Assembly: GCF_020080835.1 (NCBI RefSeq)
Contig: NC_058162.1
Coordinates: forward strand, 1,116,001-1,180,000
Origin: Cotesia glomerata
Taxonomy: Eukaryota > Arthropoda > Insecta > Hymenoptera > Braconidae
Length of the DNA: 64,000 bases
Direction of reading: 5' to 3'
The position numbers and the translations under genes were made by a program. Below are positions 10,559-22,948 of the stretch, piece by piece (positions within the stretch are counted from its first letter, which is position 1; each line of letters begins with the position of its first letter). A model generated the notes under the pieces. It worked only from the letters and a program-made list of their open reading frames with translations. It made no database searches and was not told the DNA's origin.

Positions 10559-13500
10559 CTATTTATTAATTAAGATCTCTTTGATCAGATTATTTTTTTT
10601 AGAATTCGATATTACCATAATTGATAAAATACGTAAAGAAATAATGTGATCAAATGATACATTGATGTGTAACTGACTCCAGTAATCTGTTATTCATGGA
10701 ATAAATCAGAATCAGAAGAGCACAAGGTGACACAGAGCACCTAGGATGGTTTATTTAGCTCCAGGCAAGGTAACAATATACACCACCAAATCCATGAAAA
10801 TATGTAAAGGCCGTGAGCATTTAGCTTATCGTTTGTGACCATCTACACGATGGTGTACATACCGTCCTCCCTTTCGCAAACCGAGGCCCGCAGGCTGTCT
10901 GAAAATGTCGAGCCTCTAAATCAGAGGGGTGGCTCGTGGTCGGTTAAATTTAAACTAAAATATTACACCACCCCCTGCTTTTTTCGCTCATTTTAACTGG
11001 ACCGGAGATAAGGCTGATTTTATAAGAAAAAAAACTACCCTCATTTTCCTCGCACCCGTATTCGCTGATTATTATCTAATAAAATGCAAAGAGTTTAATA
11101 GTTAAACATTGAGAGGAGGTGAAAATGATAAAATCTCATTTTAATTATTGTCAATGCCAATTTGCAAGTAGATTTATGCAGGTGAGTTTTATGTTCGGAA
11201 ATACTGATTTTAAATAAAACGTACTATACCGTATAGTAACAAAAATAATATTAAGGAGTAAATCGTAAAATAAAAGCAGGGTGGATTTATTGTCGGATAT
11301 ATAACAGCTTAAGTGTTGATGTACTTAACCAGATTGTATTCGAGCTACATCATCCTTCGTAGATAGTATACTCAAATTTAAATACAGACAAAGGTTAGCA
11401 AAATTTTTTTTTAATAATATATTATATAATTTGTTTCAGAATTTTAGTTTTTTAATTAAGAATTCTTTCGAAAAATTATTAAAGACAAAAATCGCTACAA
11501 TTATTTTTTTCTTTAATAAAATTTTGAACATTTTTTTTTGTTTTGAAATTAAGGCTTTTATTAAATTAAAATTTTTTTTGACTTCATAAATTTGAATTTT
11601 ATCTAAATATAGAAAAAAACTGCTATTAAAATTAAAGAAAAATTTTTTGTGTGAAAAAATAATAAATTTATACAGAAAAAATATAAATTCAGCAATAAAA
11701 AATTTTTTAATTTTACTGTAATTAAATAATGAATATTTATTAAGAAGAAAAATATAAATTATGAGCTATCAAATTTATTAGTTTGTATAATAGCAGTCTT
11801 CGTTTTGTAGCAAGCGAATTGAAAGACTTAGTTCATATTTCTGTCCACATATGTTGAAAATCTCAGAAAGAACCGACCGAGGGTGTGATTCAATGTTTGG
11901 GACGCTGCTCGTAACCGTGTATTTTTATTATTAAAACGTGTGCAGGAATAGCCATATTTATTGTTTACTGTCAAATGTGAAAGACATATGAGCGCAAAAT
12001 TAACTACCAAAAAAATAATAATTGTAAAAAATGTAACATTGGTACATTCAAAAGAGTTGTAGCTTTTTAATTACCGAAATAGTAATGAAAAAGAATTTTT
12101 CATTCCTTGCCAAGATCGTAAAAATAATAAAAAATAATGAATAAGCTTAAGATTTAATAAAAACCTAAACAAAAATAATGATTGTGTGAGATAAACGTGA
12201 TAGACAGCTGGTCTTTAGTAACAGCATTTACTCAGATAGTCCAGACGCGTTTTCAAGATTGATGAAAGTTTGTTGGAAAGAAATATTCTTTCAATTAATT
12301 CGAGGGGATGTTTATAGCACACGCTCGTAAAAGATGTTGACCCTTGGGCTTTTGCAATGACGACTTGCTTCTTTGGATTCTATATAGTGATACTTGTTTC
12401 TCCTCTTTCATCATTCTTCGTTTTCTGCCCTTCTTCATCGATTATTAACTTATCTGTTATAAATAAGCGGTGAAAAAATTTTTTTTCTTCAAAATTTCAA
12501 ATTTTAGAGTCAATTATTTTATTTAAAATAATTTGCAAAAAAAAAATTCCTGCCGAATCACAGAAAAATTTTTTTTATTTATATTTTTAGAAAAATGTTA
12601 ATTTTTTAATGCAAAAAAAGTAAATTTGGCACGTGAAAAAAATTTTTAATTTATATGGGAAAAAATTTTAATTTAGCATTTAAAAAAATGAAAATCAAGT
12701 TAGCCGACAATTCAAAATTTTTAGAAATTTATTATTGAAAAAATTTTAATTAAAAAATTAAAACAAAAATTTCACATGTAAAAAACTTAAAAAACTATAA
12801 GTGCAATTTTTTAGAAATATCTTTTTAGTTGTAATTTAATTAATAAAAAAAAATCAAAAATTTTTAGACGTCTGCTACTTCAGTGTCATTTAAAAAATTG
12901 TAAATTTTGTAAAGAAAAAATATAATAATAAAAATTTTGTAATAAATTATTGAAGACTTATATACGTCGTTCAATTTTAAGATGTCCAAATAAAAAAAAA
13001 GTCGTAAATAATCCTTGAATGTGTAGGTAAGAATCAATGCGGGAAAGAAACTTTTCATTTTGAAATTGATTGAACAAATCTTGCAGAGGGTTATAAAAGT
13101 GAAATGTCTTATTGGGTGATTTATTTAGTCAATTGACATCACATGTTGCCGTGATAAAAGAGAGTATAAATACACTTGAGTATACTCACTTTTTATATTC
13201 ATTTCTGCGTAAGTGATAATGAACTGAACTATTTTTCGTAAGAATTAAATGAAGCCATTTTCCGACGACATAAAAGATTTAAGTAAGTTTATTTTATGCC
13301 ATTTATAAGCGGGAAGTGTGCTATAATAAAACTATTGCTGGGTTCCATTGAATGTACCGGCCGCATACACATGACCCAAAAATGAGGATACTTGTATAGC
13401 AGACCTCAAGGGGCGGCTTTTCTTACTCGGACTCGACGACGACGACGCCCCAAAATTCAATCACTATTTTTCTCCCCTTCATTCAAGATCTTAAAGACAG

Positions 13501-13591
13501 CCGTGGACGAAAGATCGCAACAGGAATACCAAACAGTGCAAGGATTTTGATATCTTGGCAGTGATTTTCAAATTTTTTTTTGTAATATAAA
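10559..13591. other. Unique DNA, no gene supported
   Basis: About 10740-10980 is GC-richer and has a donor-like GGTATGT on the minus strand, but every frame from a usable acceptor meets a stop. About 11400-11770 and 12460-13060 are A/T-rich low complexity. About 13370-13460 contains a short GACGACGACGACG run. Confidence 0.4.
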
Positions 13592-14425
13592 AACAAAATA
13601 AATATTTGAATTTACTGATTTCCACATTATTATAAGGCCATTTGATTTTTTATCAAATTACGTTAGTTAATTAGATTTATTTATGTATGAACTGAGTGGA
13701 CGAAGTTTTCGGCACTCGTGTGTCAGCGCACACACTTTGCTCGTTGCGCCAACCTCTTCATACCCGAAAGCCCCCTCCACTCAGTTACATAATATACTAT
13801 TACGTTGAATTGTAAATAACAATTTATATCACACTTACAAGAAATTTTTCGCTTTTGTTTGATTGATTTGCGCGATAGATCACACTTGCGCATAAAATCT
13901 AAACAATCCAAAAGTTGTCATGTTAGTTAAGCAGACTGTTAATAGCTGGCGCCTTCTGTAGCCTTTCAACATAATTAAATGTATTGTCAATAGTTAGCGC
14001 TGAATTTTTAAAAATAAAAACTTTCTTTATTAATTTTTTTAACAAAAATTTTTTACAATTCTGTGGATATTTTTCGTAACTAGCGGGAAGTATAAGCTTT
14101 AACATGGTATTTTAATTTTTAAGATTGGTTAAAAATTAAAAGTGATTTAGACGTGATACAAAAAAATACTGTACACGATTTTTGGTACTTTTGCGATGAA
14201 AAATTGCAAGTAAATCCAAAAACGACTTTATTTATGATTAAAGTAAATTGTAAAGCTCGGGATTTATATTTTGGCTGCCTCATTGAATACGGGATATCAT
14301 AAGTCAAGGTGATAATGCAATATGCTGACGCAAAAAGGGAGCCATGAAGTTGTGTGTATAGAAATCATTCAAGAGGGATGATACCATTCAACAATATTTT
14401 ATTAAATTTTGATATACTCGAATCG
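13592..14425 (-). repeat. Dispersed element, right copy of the inverted pair
   Basis: Reverse-complement match to 4410-5683 without the 463-bp insertion. Shared landmarks are the 95-bp island, GGCGCCAGCTATTAACA, and the segment GAGGCAGCCAAAATAT. It serves as the empty-site reference for the TIR element at 4870. The two copies face each other across about 8 kb. Confidence 0.8.
13691..13785. repeat. Second copy of the 95-bp hairpin island
   Basis: Exact reverse complement of 5486-5580 by direct comparison. Bounded by ACTGAGTGGA and TCCACTCAGT. Confidence 0.8.
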
Positions 14426-15044
14426 ATTTTATTCTCTTCATCTTTTTAAACTCCCGGTGTGTGTATATACTGTCTATCTGTTTTACATTGTGGGTATACA
14501 TGCGCTCAATAAAATAAAACTAACCAGATATCGCATTAGAAGCATTGATGTGAAAGAAAGGAAAATAAAATGAAGAAATGTAAAGTAATCAAGTTTCCAG
14601 TCTGGTGGCATTTGAGAATTCAAAAATAAATTGATAAGACGTGATGACGACAGTGTGCCAGCCTTGAATATAGAGTAACCACCAATTGGATTTTTGTGTA
14701 ATTAAGATGAGCACGCGGCATCAACTTTACTCTGTATATGTAGACGCTGGGTATATTAATAGGATTCTGCCCGTCTCACCAGAGGGTTTCGTGATACCAA
14801 GTGCGGTGTTTTCTTTTTCACTGACATTTGTCAACGTCCTTTAACGGATAACCACTCCTTTTCCTTGAATATAATTACTCATTAACTTTCATGTTAAAAT
14901 TCTTGTATTATATATTATTAACTTTTAATTTATTCCACATAATAAATAAAAAAAAAATTGATCAAATTAATAAATTCCAAACTACGAAAAAAAATTCTTG
15001 TCAAAGTTACAGAAAAAATTGTTTGATTTAATCTATAGTTTTAA
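14426..15044. other. Unique DNA, no gene supported
   Basis: Moderately AT-rich, no frame or RNA feature that I can support. Confidence 0.35.
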
Positions 15045-16171
15045 GATACATAATTAGGAATGACCTTGTATCTTGTAAGCTATTGACATTTTTAAAGATA
15101 TAAGTTCATCCTGATGTTACACTCATCAAGAATTTTCATTTGAGTACCCACATTAATTTTTCATATATTTATATATATTATATATATGTATATATGAAAA
15201 ATATATCAAAAATGCATGTGGGTATTCAAATGAAAGCTCTTGATGAGTGTGACATCAATATGAGCTTATATATTTAAAAATGTCAATAGTTAAGAACGTA
15301 CAGTGCAATTTAATATAATTAAGAAACGACCTTGTATCTTGTGAACTATTGACATTTTTAAAGATATAAGCTCACCCCGACATTACTCTCGTCGAGACCT
15401 TTCATTTGAGTACCCACATCAATTTTTCATATATTTTATATATTTATATATATTATATATATGTATATATGAAAAATATATGAAAAATGCATGCGGGTAC
15501 TCAAATGAAAGCTCTTGATAAGTGTAACATCGGGATGAGCTTATATCTTTAAAATTGTCAATATTTAAGAAAGTACGGTGCAATTTAACATAATTAAGAA
15601 ATTACCTTGTATCGTGTAAACTATTGACATTTTTAAAAATATAAGCTCATCCCGATGTTATACTCATCAAAACCTTTCATTTGAGTACCCACATCAATTT
15701 TTCATATATTTTATATATTTATATATATTATATATATGTATTTATGAAAAATATATAAAAAATGCATGCGGGTACTCAAATGAAAGCTCTTGATAAGTGT
15801 AACATCGGGATGAGCTTATATCTTTAAAATTGTCAATATTTAAGAAAGTACGGTGCAATTTAACATAATTAAGAAATTACCTTGTATCGTGTAAACTATT
15901 GACATTTTTAAAAATATAAGCTCATCCTGATGTTATACTCATCAAAACCTTTCATTTAAGTACCCACATCAACTTTTCATATATTTGTATATATTATATA
16001 TATGTATATATGATAAATATATGAAAATGCATGTGGGTACTCAAATGAAAGCTCTTGATGAGTATAACATCGGGATGAGCTTATATCTTTAAAATTGTCA
16101 ATATTTAAGAAAGTACAGTGCAATTTAACAGAAGTCATTATTTAATAAAGCAAAATTTTATTTATTTATAG
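15045..16171 (+). mobile_element. Helitron-like palindromic array, four units, 3' truncated
   Basis: It starts with GATACATAATTAGGAATGAC, close to the family's common left boundary. Four palindromic units of about 250-270 bp follow. The second to fourth share private variants (AAAATTGTCAATATTTAAGA, GTACGGTGCAATTT), pointing to local amplification. It stops after AAATTTTATTTATTTATAG, just before the hairpin and CTAG terminus. Confidence 0.8.
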
Positions 16172-17099
16172 GTAATTTTTCTTTTCCCTAAAAAACTTGT
16201 CATTTCTCATCTTTCTACATATAAAACGATATAAACCAGAAAGCAAAGATAAGAAAAGGGAAGAAACGATAAGATCCTTATCAATTATCCACGATTGTAC
16301 AGTAATACTGAAAAATACAATACAATGTTTTTATCCCCAAAGAATAAGCGCAGGGAGATTGTAAGCTTGGAATCCGATCTATAAAAAATATTTCCACTCA
16401 CAAAAATTATAATTAAAAATGTTTAAAATAATGCCCGGAATATTCAAAGGACAGTTATTTATTATTAAAAAACTAAAATTCATATTAAAAAAAAAAAGTA
16501 TGATATTTTAATATAAGAATGAAGAAAATTTTTAATATGCGAAAAGTTAGTCAGTGTGTACGTCTCGACGAGAAACGCCTTGAGGCATGTACTTTTTTCT
16601 CCCCGTCTCCTACTTGATGTCTTTCTTGGGGATGTAAAAGACGGAAGATGCTTTTGTCATTCAGGAATTATGATAAAGGCGGATGAAAAAGTTGAGGAGA
16701 CAGATGAGGAATGAAAGACGAGAGAAATGGTTTATCTTTTCGGAAAATCAACAGCTAAGACATATAATTGGTGCTTTCAGGGGGTTTGGAGGTGCTTATG
16801 AAGGATCCTGCCGTTAGTTTAGCTAAGAAATCCAATAAAGGAGCCAAGTAAAGCCCTCTGACCGCATAAGTTTTGATAGCAGTTCGCTCTCTGAATACCG
16901 AATTCCACGTAAAACAAGTACAAAACTTGGGGGATTATGCGTTAGGATCTAAACGTCTCAGGGGAGTAATACTGTTTGACTTCAATATCGATACTTTAAA
17001 TAATTCTACATTAACACTCTAATCAAATTGTAATCCTAAGTATGATTAATTCTTGTATATTTGTTGTGGTATTAACAATTTATTTTTTTTTAATACTTA
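16172..17099. other. Unique DNA, no gene supported
   Basis: About 16550-16980 is GC-richer and non-repetitive, with no open frame of note. The rest is AT-rich. Confidence 0.35.
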
Positions 17100-17560
17100 C
17101 AATTAAAATTTTAAATTCAAATATTATTTTTTTAAATTAAATAAATTAATTCTTATTTTTAAAATTCAATAAATTAATTAAATAAATTTATAATCATTTT
17201 TTAATGAAATAAATGAATAATAATTTTTAAAATTAATTAAATAAATTAATTATCATTTTTTAAATTGAATTAATTAATTGAATGAATAAATAATTATTTT
17301 TTTAATTTAATTAATTAATTAAATAAATAAATAATCATTTTTTTAATGAAATAAATTAATAATCATTTTTTAAATTTAATTAATTAATTAAATAAATAAA
17401 TAATCATTTTTTTAATGAAATAAATTAATAATCATTTTTAAAATTAAATAAATAAATTAAATAAAGAAAATCTTTCAATTAAAAAATTTTTCTGTTGAAA
17501 TTAAAACAATAAATCTTTTAGAATTAAATTTATTGGGGAATTAATTTTGTTTTTGAATTA
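17100..17560. repeat. Low-complexity AAATAAATTAAT-type tract
   Basis: A nearly pure A/T region built of short repeats of AAATAAATTAATAATCATTT and close variants. It looks like slippage-driven low complexity. Confidence 0.7.
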
Positions 17561-18240
17561 AAAAAAATTGAATTGAATAATTTTTTAGTGAGATGATAAA
17601 TTCTTCATATTTAACACCTAAGAGTTTTAATCATCAAAACTTGTTTCTAAAAACTTTAATCTATTTTATCACTTGAAAGTACCTCAGAATTAAAAACAAT
17701 GCGGTGAATATTAAATGAAACTAAAACGACTAGGTGATTTGAATATTTACTTCATTAATATAAAATGATTTATTTAGTATTAAATTGACTCAAGTTTTAT
17801 TCAAATTTAATAAAATAACTCATAATATTCAGAATTTTTTTGTTAGATAGTATAGATATAAAGATCCCTACAATTGAGCTGTGTAACCAAATCCTGTCGA
17901 ATGTTGATAAATGTTACTATAATGATGTGTATAATTCAAGTATTAATATTGAAAAATTTAAATAATACTGTATACGTAAATACTAAATTCATATTTTTGA
18001 GTGGAAGAACCACAGGTGTCCGGTTATTGATTATATTACACTCCGTCAACTGTGCGCTTTTTTTCATTTTTTGGCTATCGATTCTGAACTTTACAAAGCC
18101 GCAAATCAGTCAGGAAATTCAACGAAGCCATGTAAGAATTCAGAGTATTGAAATACACTTAATTGTAATGAATACAATACTATATCTTAGTCATTTTTTT
18201 TTACTCTTTAAAAATCGATTTTGAGTTATAGCGCCTCGTT
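17561..18240. other. Unique DNA with an unexplained 107-codon frame
   Basis: A plus-strand frame is open from an ATG at 17901 to a TGA at 18224, with hydrophobic stretches. Inside it, a TTTTTGAG acceptor-like site near 18000 and a CCAT-GTAAGA donor-like site near 18130 bracket a segment open in two frames. Neither frame shows a domain, so I do not call a gene. Confidence 0.3.
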
Positions 18241-19080
18241 TTTATTTCAATTAAGAATTTTAATATTTATAAAAAAATATTATAATAATTCTTTTTTTAT
18301 AAATTTATACAAATCTCTATTTAAAAATATTTTTTATCATCAAAATTTTTAACTTTTTACAGTTTAAATATTAATTTAATAAATTTATTTGACATTAATT
18401 TTGATTAACAATTGACATTACTTAAAGGCAGAATTTTATTCCCAAAACGTGTCAAAAAAATTAGAAATAAAATGTCTAATTAAAAATTGGGAAGGTTTAA
18501 AAAATATTGATTTATTTTTTTAAATTATAAATCTTTCGATCAATACTTATAAAAAAATAATAATAATTTTTATAAATTTAAATTTGTATTTAAAAATATT
18601 TATTCTTGTCAAATTAATTAAATTAATAATATTTATGTATAGATTTAATGTAAATTTAATTAAATCTGCTAGAATTATCGAACTTTTTATATTTTAAATA
18701 TTAATTTAATAAATTTATTCAATATTAATAATAAATTTATTCAATATTAATAATATCAAATAAAAAATTGTGGTTGAAATATTGATTTATTATTTTAAAA
18801 TTATAAATCTTTCGATCAATACTTAAAAAATAACAATAATAATTTTTATAAATTTAAATCTGTATTTAAAATATTTATTTTCATCAAATTAATTAGATAA
18901 AAATTAAATTAATAATATTTATGTATAGATTTAATGTGGATTTAATTAAATCTGCTAGAATTTTGAATTTTTCGCATTTTAAATATTAATTTAATAAATT
19001 TCTTTAATTAACATTGAATTTGATCAATAATTAAAGCCTCAAAAAAAATTAAAAATTAAAAAAAAAAATAACAATAATGT
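18241..19080. repeat. Degenerate tandem repeat, ~276-bp unit
   Basis: TTATAAATCTTTCGATCAAT recurs with unit ends at 18540 and 18816, a spacing of 276 bp. Each unit continues into TATGTATAGATTTAATGT and AAATCTGCTAGAATT. A third, more diverged copy lies before about 18510. Confidence 0.75.
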
Positions 19081-20085
19081 ACCTGATGGTGGCAAATTTG
19101 ATTTGAGTGCGATAAACATTGGTCATCTGCCATCTTGGACAATCGGAAAAATAGTGAGTAGTATGACGCATCTTTAACTATTTTACGAGATGGTAAACAC
19201 ATCTACGTCACACCCCATTACATACTAGAGAAAATCACTCGGACAATTAAACGACAGCGAGTCTGTAAACGTTCACTATTTTTGGCCAACACACATCTAT
19301 GTTTACATTATTTTATTTTATTTTATTAGTTTTATCCAATAAGTTTGATGTCTTGCGACACATTATTTTCTCGGCTGTGCATACGAAACTTGGTCTGACC
19401 ACGGCGTTTGGAAGACTAGCGCGTCATCTAAGGGGTACAACCCCTCGAAAAGTGAACGTGCCCCCCATGTCAGAGCGCACTAACACGTTTGACACCGATG
19501 GATTCTCCCTTGTGCTTTACTACTATACCACTATACTACTATACTTCCCGGTGGTTCAATCACCAGGAGGGGGATCACTTTTACAGTCATAAGTACTCAC
19601 ACACACGTGCTTTGATCAGAGACTATGACTAAGAATCCACAGAGACACACATGTTCCTCTATATACTGTACACTGTACTGTCTGAAGACTGATTCAAGCA
19701 ACTAATATTTTATATTTGTATGGGTCACTTACACATCCATTGCCGTATAAAGTTTGTCGATGGATGTGTCAGCCACCCTCAACTCTTTCATGCCCAATTA
19801 GCATGAAAGGGAAAGTTATATTTTATGTTAGACAACTTTTTTTACGAAAAAACCTTTTTTTATGCAATAATACGGAAAAAAGCATAATTATTGATTGTTT
19901 TTAATTTTATACTTGGTGATATTTTTTTTTTTTTTTAATTTTTCTTACTATATTTAGGAATTTTTTTTTTTAATTAAAAAAATTTTAAATCAAAAATTGA
20001 GAACTCAAAAATTTCTTTGAATTTTTAAATTTAATAAATAAATTTTAAAAAATTATTAAACTTTTAAAAATAATGTTCAAGATTT
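19081..20085. other. Unique DNA with a GC-richer centre
   Basis: About 19100-19600 is less AT-rich. A plus-strand frame of about 97 codons from 19299 has no domain and ends in a TACTATAC repeat. After 19900 it is poly-T/poly-A-rich. No gene supported. Confidence 0.35.
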
Positions 20086-20236
20086 TTAACTTCCCGCTAC
20101 GAAAATCGAAGATTTTCAAAAATCGGGAAGTTATTGTTTTCACCCCGTTTTGCAAAAATCGAGTTTTCATCAGATCTCGACGTTTGAAGGTCACAGGAAG
20201 CTTCCCTGACTATCCCCGCGAGGTTGTCACTATGTC

Positions 20237-20240
<4 letters not shown>

Positions 20241-20276
<36 letters not shown>
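20241..20276. repeat. (TG)18 microsatellite
   Basis: Uninterrupted TG dinucleotides inside the composite element. They also create spurious Cys/Val and His/Thr frames on the two strands. Confidence 0.95.
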
Positions 20277-20280
<4 letters not shown>

Positions 20281-21084
20281 TATGTGAACCGCTTATAACT
20301 TTTGAACGGCTTGACCGATTTGATCGCGGTTGGTGCCATTCGAAAGGGCTTGACCAAACTTAGATTTTGAAAACTATTTGGACCGATTCAGATCAATAGA
20401 TTTTGAGAAATCTCCAAAAAACTGAAAAAAAAAATTTTTTCAAATGTGGTTTTTTTGGAATAACTTTTAAACGGCGTAATAGTTCAATTCCAAAAATTAA
20501 TCAGCTCTTAACCTCAAAAAACCACGTCGATCGCCACCAGTCCGGTCAAAATCGGTTGATTCATTCGAGAGATATCGTGAACGAAAGAAAACCGAAAAAA
20601 GTGTTTTTTCGGAATAACTCCAAATTTCTAGCGCGATCAATTCAAAATTAGAGATTTTTTGTGAGGCTTGAAAAACTGCGTCGAATGCTTCTAACCGCGT
20701 AAAAATCGGTTTATTCATTCAAAAGATTGTGGTTTAAAAATTCAAAAAATAGTGTCTTATCAAATCTCTATCAGACTTTTGAGCTCGAAGAGCTTTAAAG
20801 GATAGGAAAGCAATCTCTTTGAGCTCGGAGAGCTCAAAATAACCCATAAATTGTATTTTTGAGCTCGAAGAGCTCAAAAACATCATTGGTGCAATTTTAA
20901 GCGCCTAAGTATGAAATTAGCGGGAAGTTGCAGGGATGGCCTTCAGGGTCAACCGTTTTCCTAATTTTTTTTGGATCGATTTATGTATTATTTTGAGCTC
21001 TCCGAGCTTGGAGAGATAGCTTTTCTATGCTTCTTCGAGCTCAAAAATCTAAAAATTATACTATCTCATCAAAAACGATCCGAA

Positions 21085-21595
21085 AAGAAATGTTATGTGA
21101 ACTTATGCAAAATTATGTAAAGTTATGTGAAGTTATGTGGAAAAAACACTTAAACGAATTGATTATGTGAAATTATGTGAAGTTATCTCTTGAATGAATC
21201 GACTGAAATTATGTGAAATTATGTGAAATTATGTGAAGTTATGTGCAGAATACACTTTTCGGTTTTCTTTCGTTCATGATATCTCTTAAACGAACTGGCT
21301 GAAATTATGTGAAATTATGTGAAATTATGTGAAGTTATGTGCAGAATACACTTTTCGGTTTTCTTTCGTTCATGATATCTCTTAAACGAACTGGCTGAAA
21401 TTATGTGAAATTATGTGAAATCATGTGAAGTTATGTGCAGGAAACACTTTTCGGTTTTCTTTCGTTCATGATTTCTCTTGAACGAATCGACTGAAATTAT
21501 GTGAAATTATGTGAAATTATGTGAAATTATGTGAAGTTATGTGCAGGAAACACTTTTCGGTTTTCTTTCGTTTATGATATCTCTTGAACGAATTG
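21085..21595. repeat. Minisatellite of ATGTGAA words in a ~94-bp higher-order unit
   Basis: ATTATGTGAA and AGTTATGTG words are iterated and organised into larger units that start with CACTTTTCGGTTTTC at about 21255, 21348, 21444 and 21551. Each unit includes TTCTTTCGTTCATGATATC and a run of three to five ATTATGTGAA words; the number of words differs between units, as expected for unequal exchange. Confidence 0.85.
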
Positions 21596-21599
21596 ACTG

Positions 21600-21866
21600 C
21601 ACTGATAGAAGGATTTATTTGTATTAAATAATATTTGTTAATAGCTAACAAATCATTTATTAGAGACCATTTTTTAATGTTAAATAAATATTTCTTAGTA
21701 TTCAAAATGATTTGTTTGTATTCAATAAATCTGATATTCATTTATTAAGTATTAATAAATCTTTTTAAATACTAAGAAATATTTGTTAAGGCCTAACAAA
21801 TGGCTTCTAATAAATGATTTGTTAAATATTAACAAATCTTTTTAACTATAAACAAATCTATTAGTG
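21600..21866. mobile_element. 267-bp TIR element with TG duplication, inserted in the minisatellite
   Basis: Ends are CACTGATAGAAGGATTTAT and ACAAATCTATTAGTG (inverted). It is flanked by TG at 21598-21599 and 21867-21868. Removing it plus one TG restores GACTG-AAGTTATGTG, as in neighbouring minisatellite units. The interior is almost a self-palindrome of AACAAAT/ATTTGTT words, and it is a close relative of 56133-56403. Confidence 0.85.
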
Positions 21867-22092
21867 TGAAGTTATGTGAAATTAAATTCTATGTCAAAAG
21901 TATAGAAAGACTATCTCTTTGAACTTGGAGAGCTCAAAATAAGACATAGGTTGTTTTTTTGAGCTCGAAGAGTAATTATTAGTGCAATTTTAAGCGCCTA
22001 GGTATGTAAGTGGCGGGAAGTTGCAGGGATGGCCTTCAGGGTCAACCGTTTGTCTAATTTTTTTTTCTTCAATAAATTTTTTTTAATAAAAA

Positions 22093-22948
22093 CTAGCAAC
22101 CTTGCAGTCACTATGTGAACTATAAACAAGTAAAATTTTGCTTTATTAAATAATGACTTTTGTTGAATTGCACTGTACTTTTTTAAATATTGACATTTTT
22201 AAAGATATGAGCTCATCCTGAAGTTACACTCATCAAGAGTTTTCATTTGAGTACCCACATGCATTTTTGATATATTTTTCATATACACATATACACAATA
22301 TATATAAATATATGAAAAATTGATGTGGGTACTCAAATGAAAGATCTCGATGAATGTAACATCGGGATGAGTTTATATCTTTAAAAATGTCAATAGTTCA
22401 CAAGATACAAGGTCATTTCTTAATTATTGATATTTTTGAAAATATAAGCTGGTCCCGACGTTATACTCATCAAGAGCTTTCATTCGAGTACCCACATGCA
22501 TTTTTAATATATTTATCATATATATATAAAATATATGGAAAATTGATTTGGGTACTCAAATGAAAGGTCTCGATGAGTGTAACATCAGGATGAGCTTATA
22601 TCTTTAAAAATGTCAATAGTTCATAAGATACAAAATCGTTTCTCAATAATTATTGATATTTTTAAAGATATAAGCTCATCCCGATGTTACACTCATCAAG
22701 AGCTTTCATTTGAATACCCACATGCATTTTCAATATATTTATCATATATACATATATATAATATATATAAATATATAAAATATATGAAAAATTGATGTGG
22801 GTACTCAAATGAAAGGTCTTGATAAATGTAACATCAGGATGAGCTTATATCTTTAAAAATGTCAATAGTTCACAAGATACAAGGTCATTTTTTAATTATA
22901 TATCTAGAGATAAAGCATTTTCTTATTCCCTTAATAATATATATTAGA
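22093..22948 (-). mobile_element. Near full-length Helitron-like element, three palindromic units
   Basis: Minus orientation: the 3' terminus is CTAG at 22093-22096 (followed by T outside), preceded by GCAAGGTTG and a weakened hairpin (TCAC-ATA-GTGA). Three palindromic units follow. The 5' side passes TATCTAGAGATA and ends in a TATATTATTAAGGGAATAAG-like terminus near 22930-22948. Relative to 37873-38428 it lacks about 180 bp between the TCTCTAG box and the 5' tip. Confidence 0.8.

Larger units (their letters stand above)
20086..22060. mobile_element. Composite foldback-like element with AACTTCCCGCTA ends
   Basis: It opens with AACTTCCCGCTA (about 20088). The inverted form AGCGGGAAGTT occurs at about 20919-20930, and a variant, GGCGGGAAGTT, near 22010. 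After each comes GCAGGGATGGCCTTCAGG and then GTCAACCGTTT. A segment near 20570-20604 (GAACGAAAGAAAACCGAAAA) is the inverse of one repeated at 21255-21580, so the interior can fold back. It holds a (TG)18 tract, GAGCTCGAAGAGCTC palindromes and a minisatellite. Frames here are repeat-derived. No transposase is visible, so it is non-autonomous or an unrecognised class. Confidence 0.65.

Noticed and set aside
17874..18224. 116-codon plus-strand frame with hydrophobic stretches
   Set aside because: It starts at TTG (first ATG nine codons later) and has no recognisable domain. A frame of this length is not surprising across 64 kb and six frames.
20073..20363. 96-codon frame with Cys-Val repeats and its antisense His-Thr frame
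   Set aside because: Both are produced by the (TG)18 microsatellite inside a transposon-like element.
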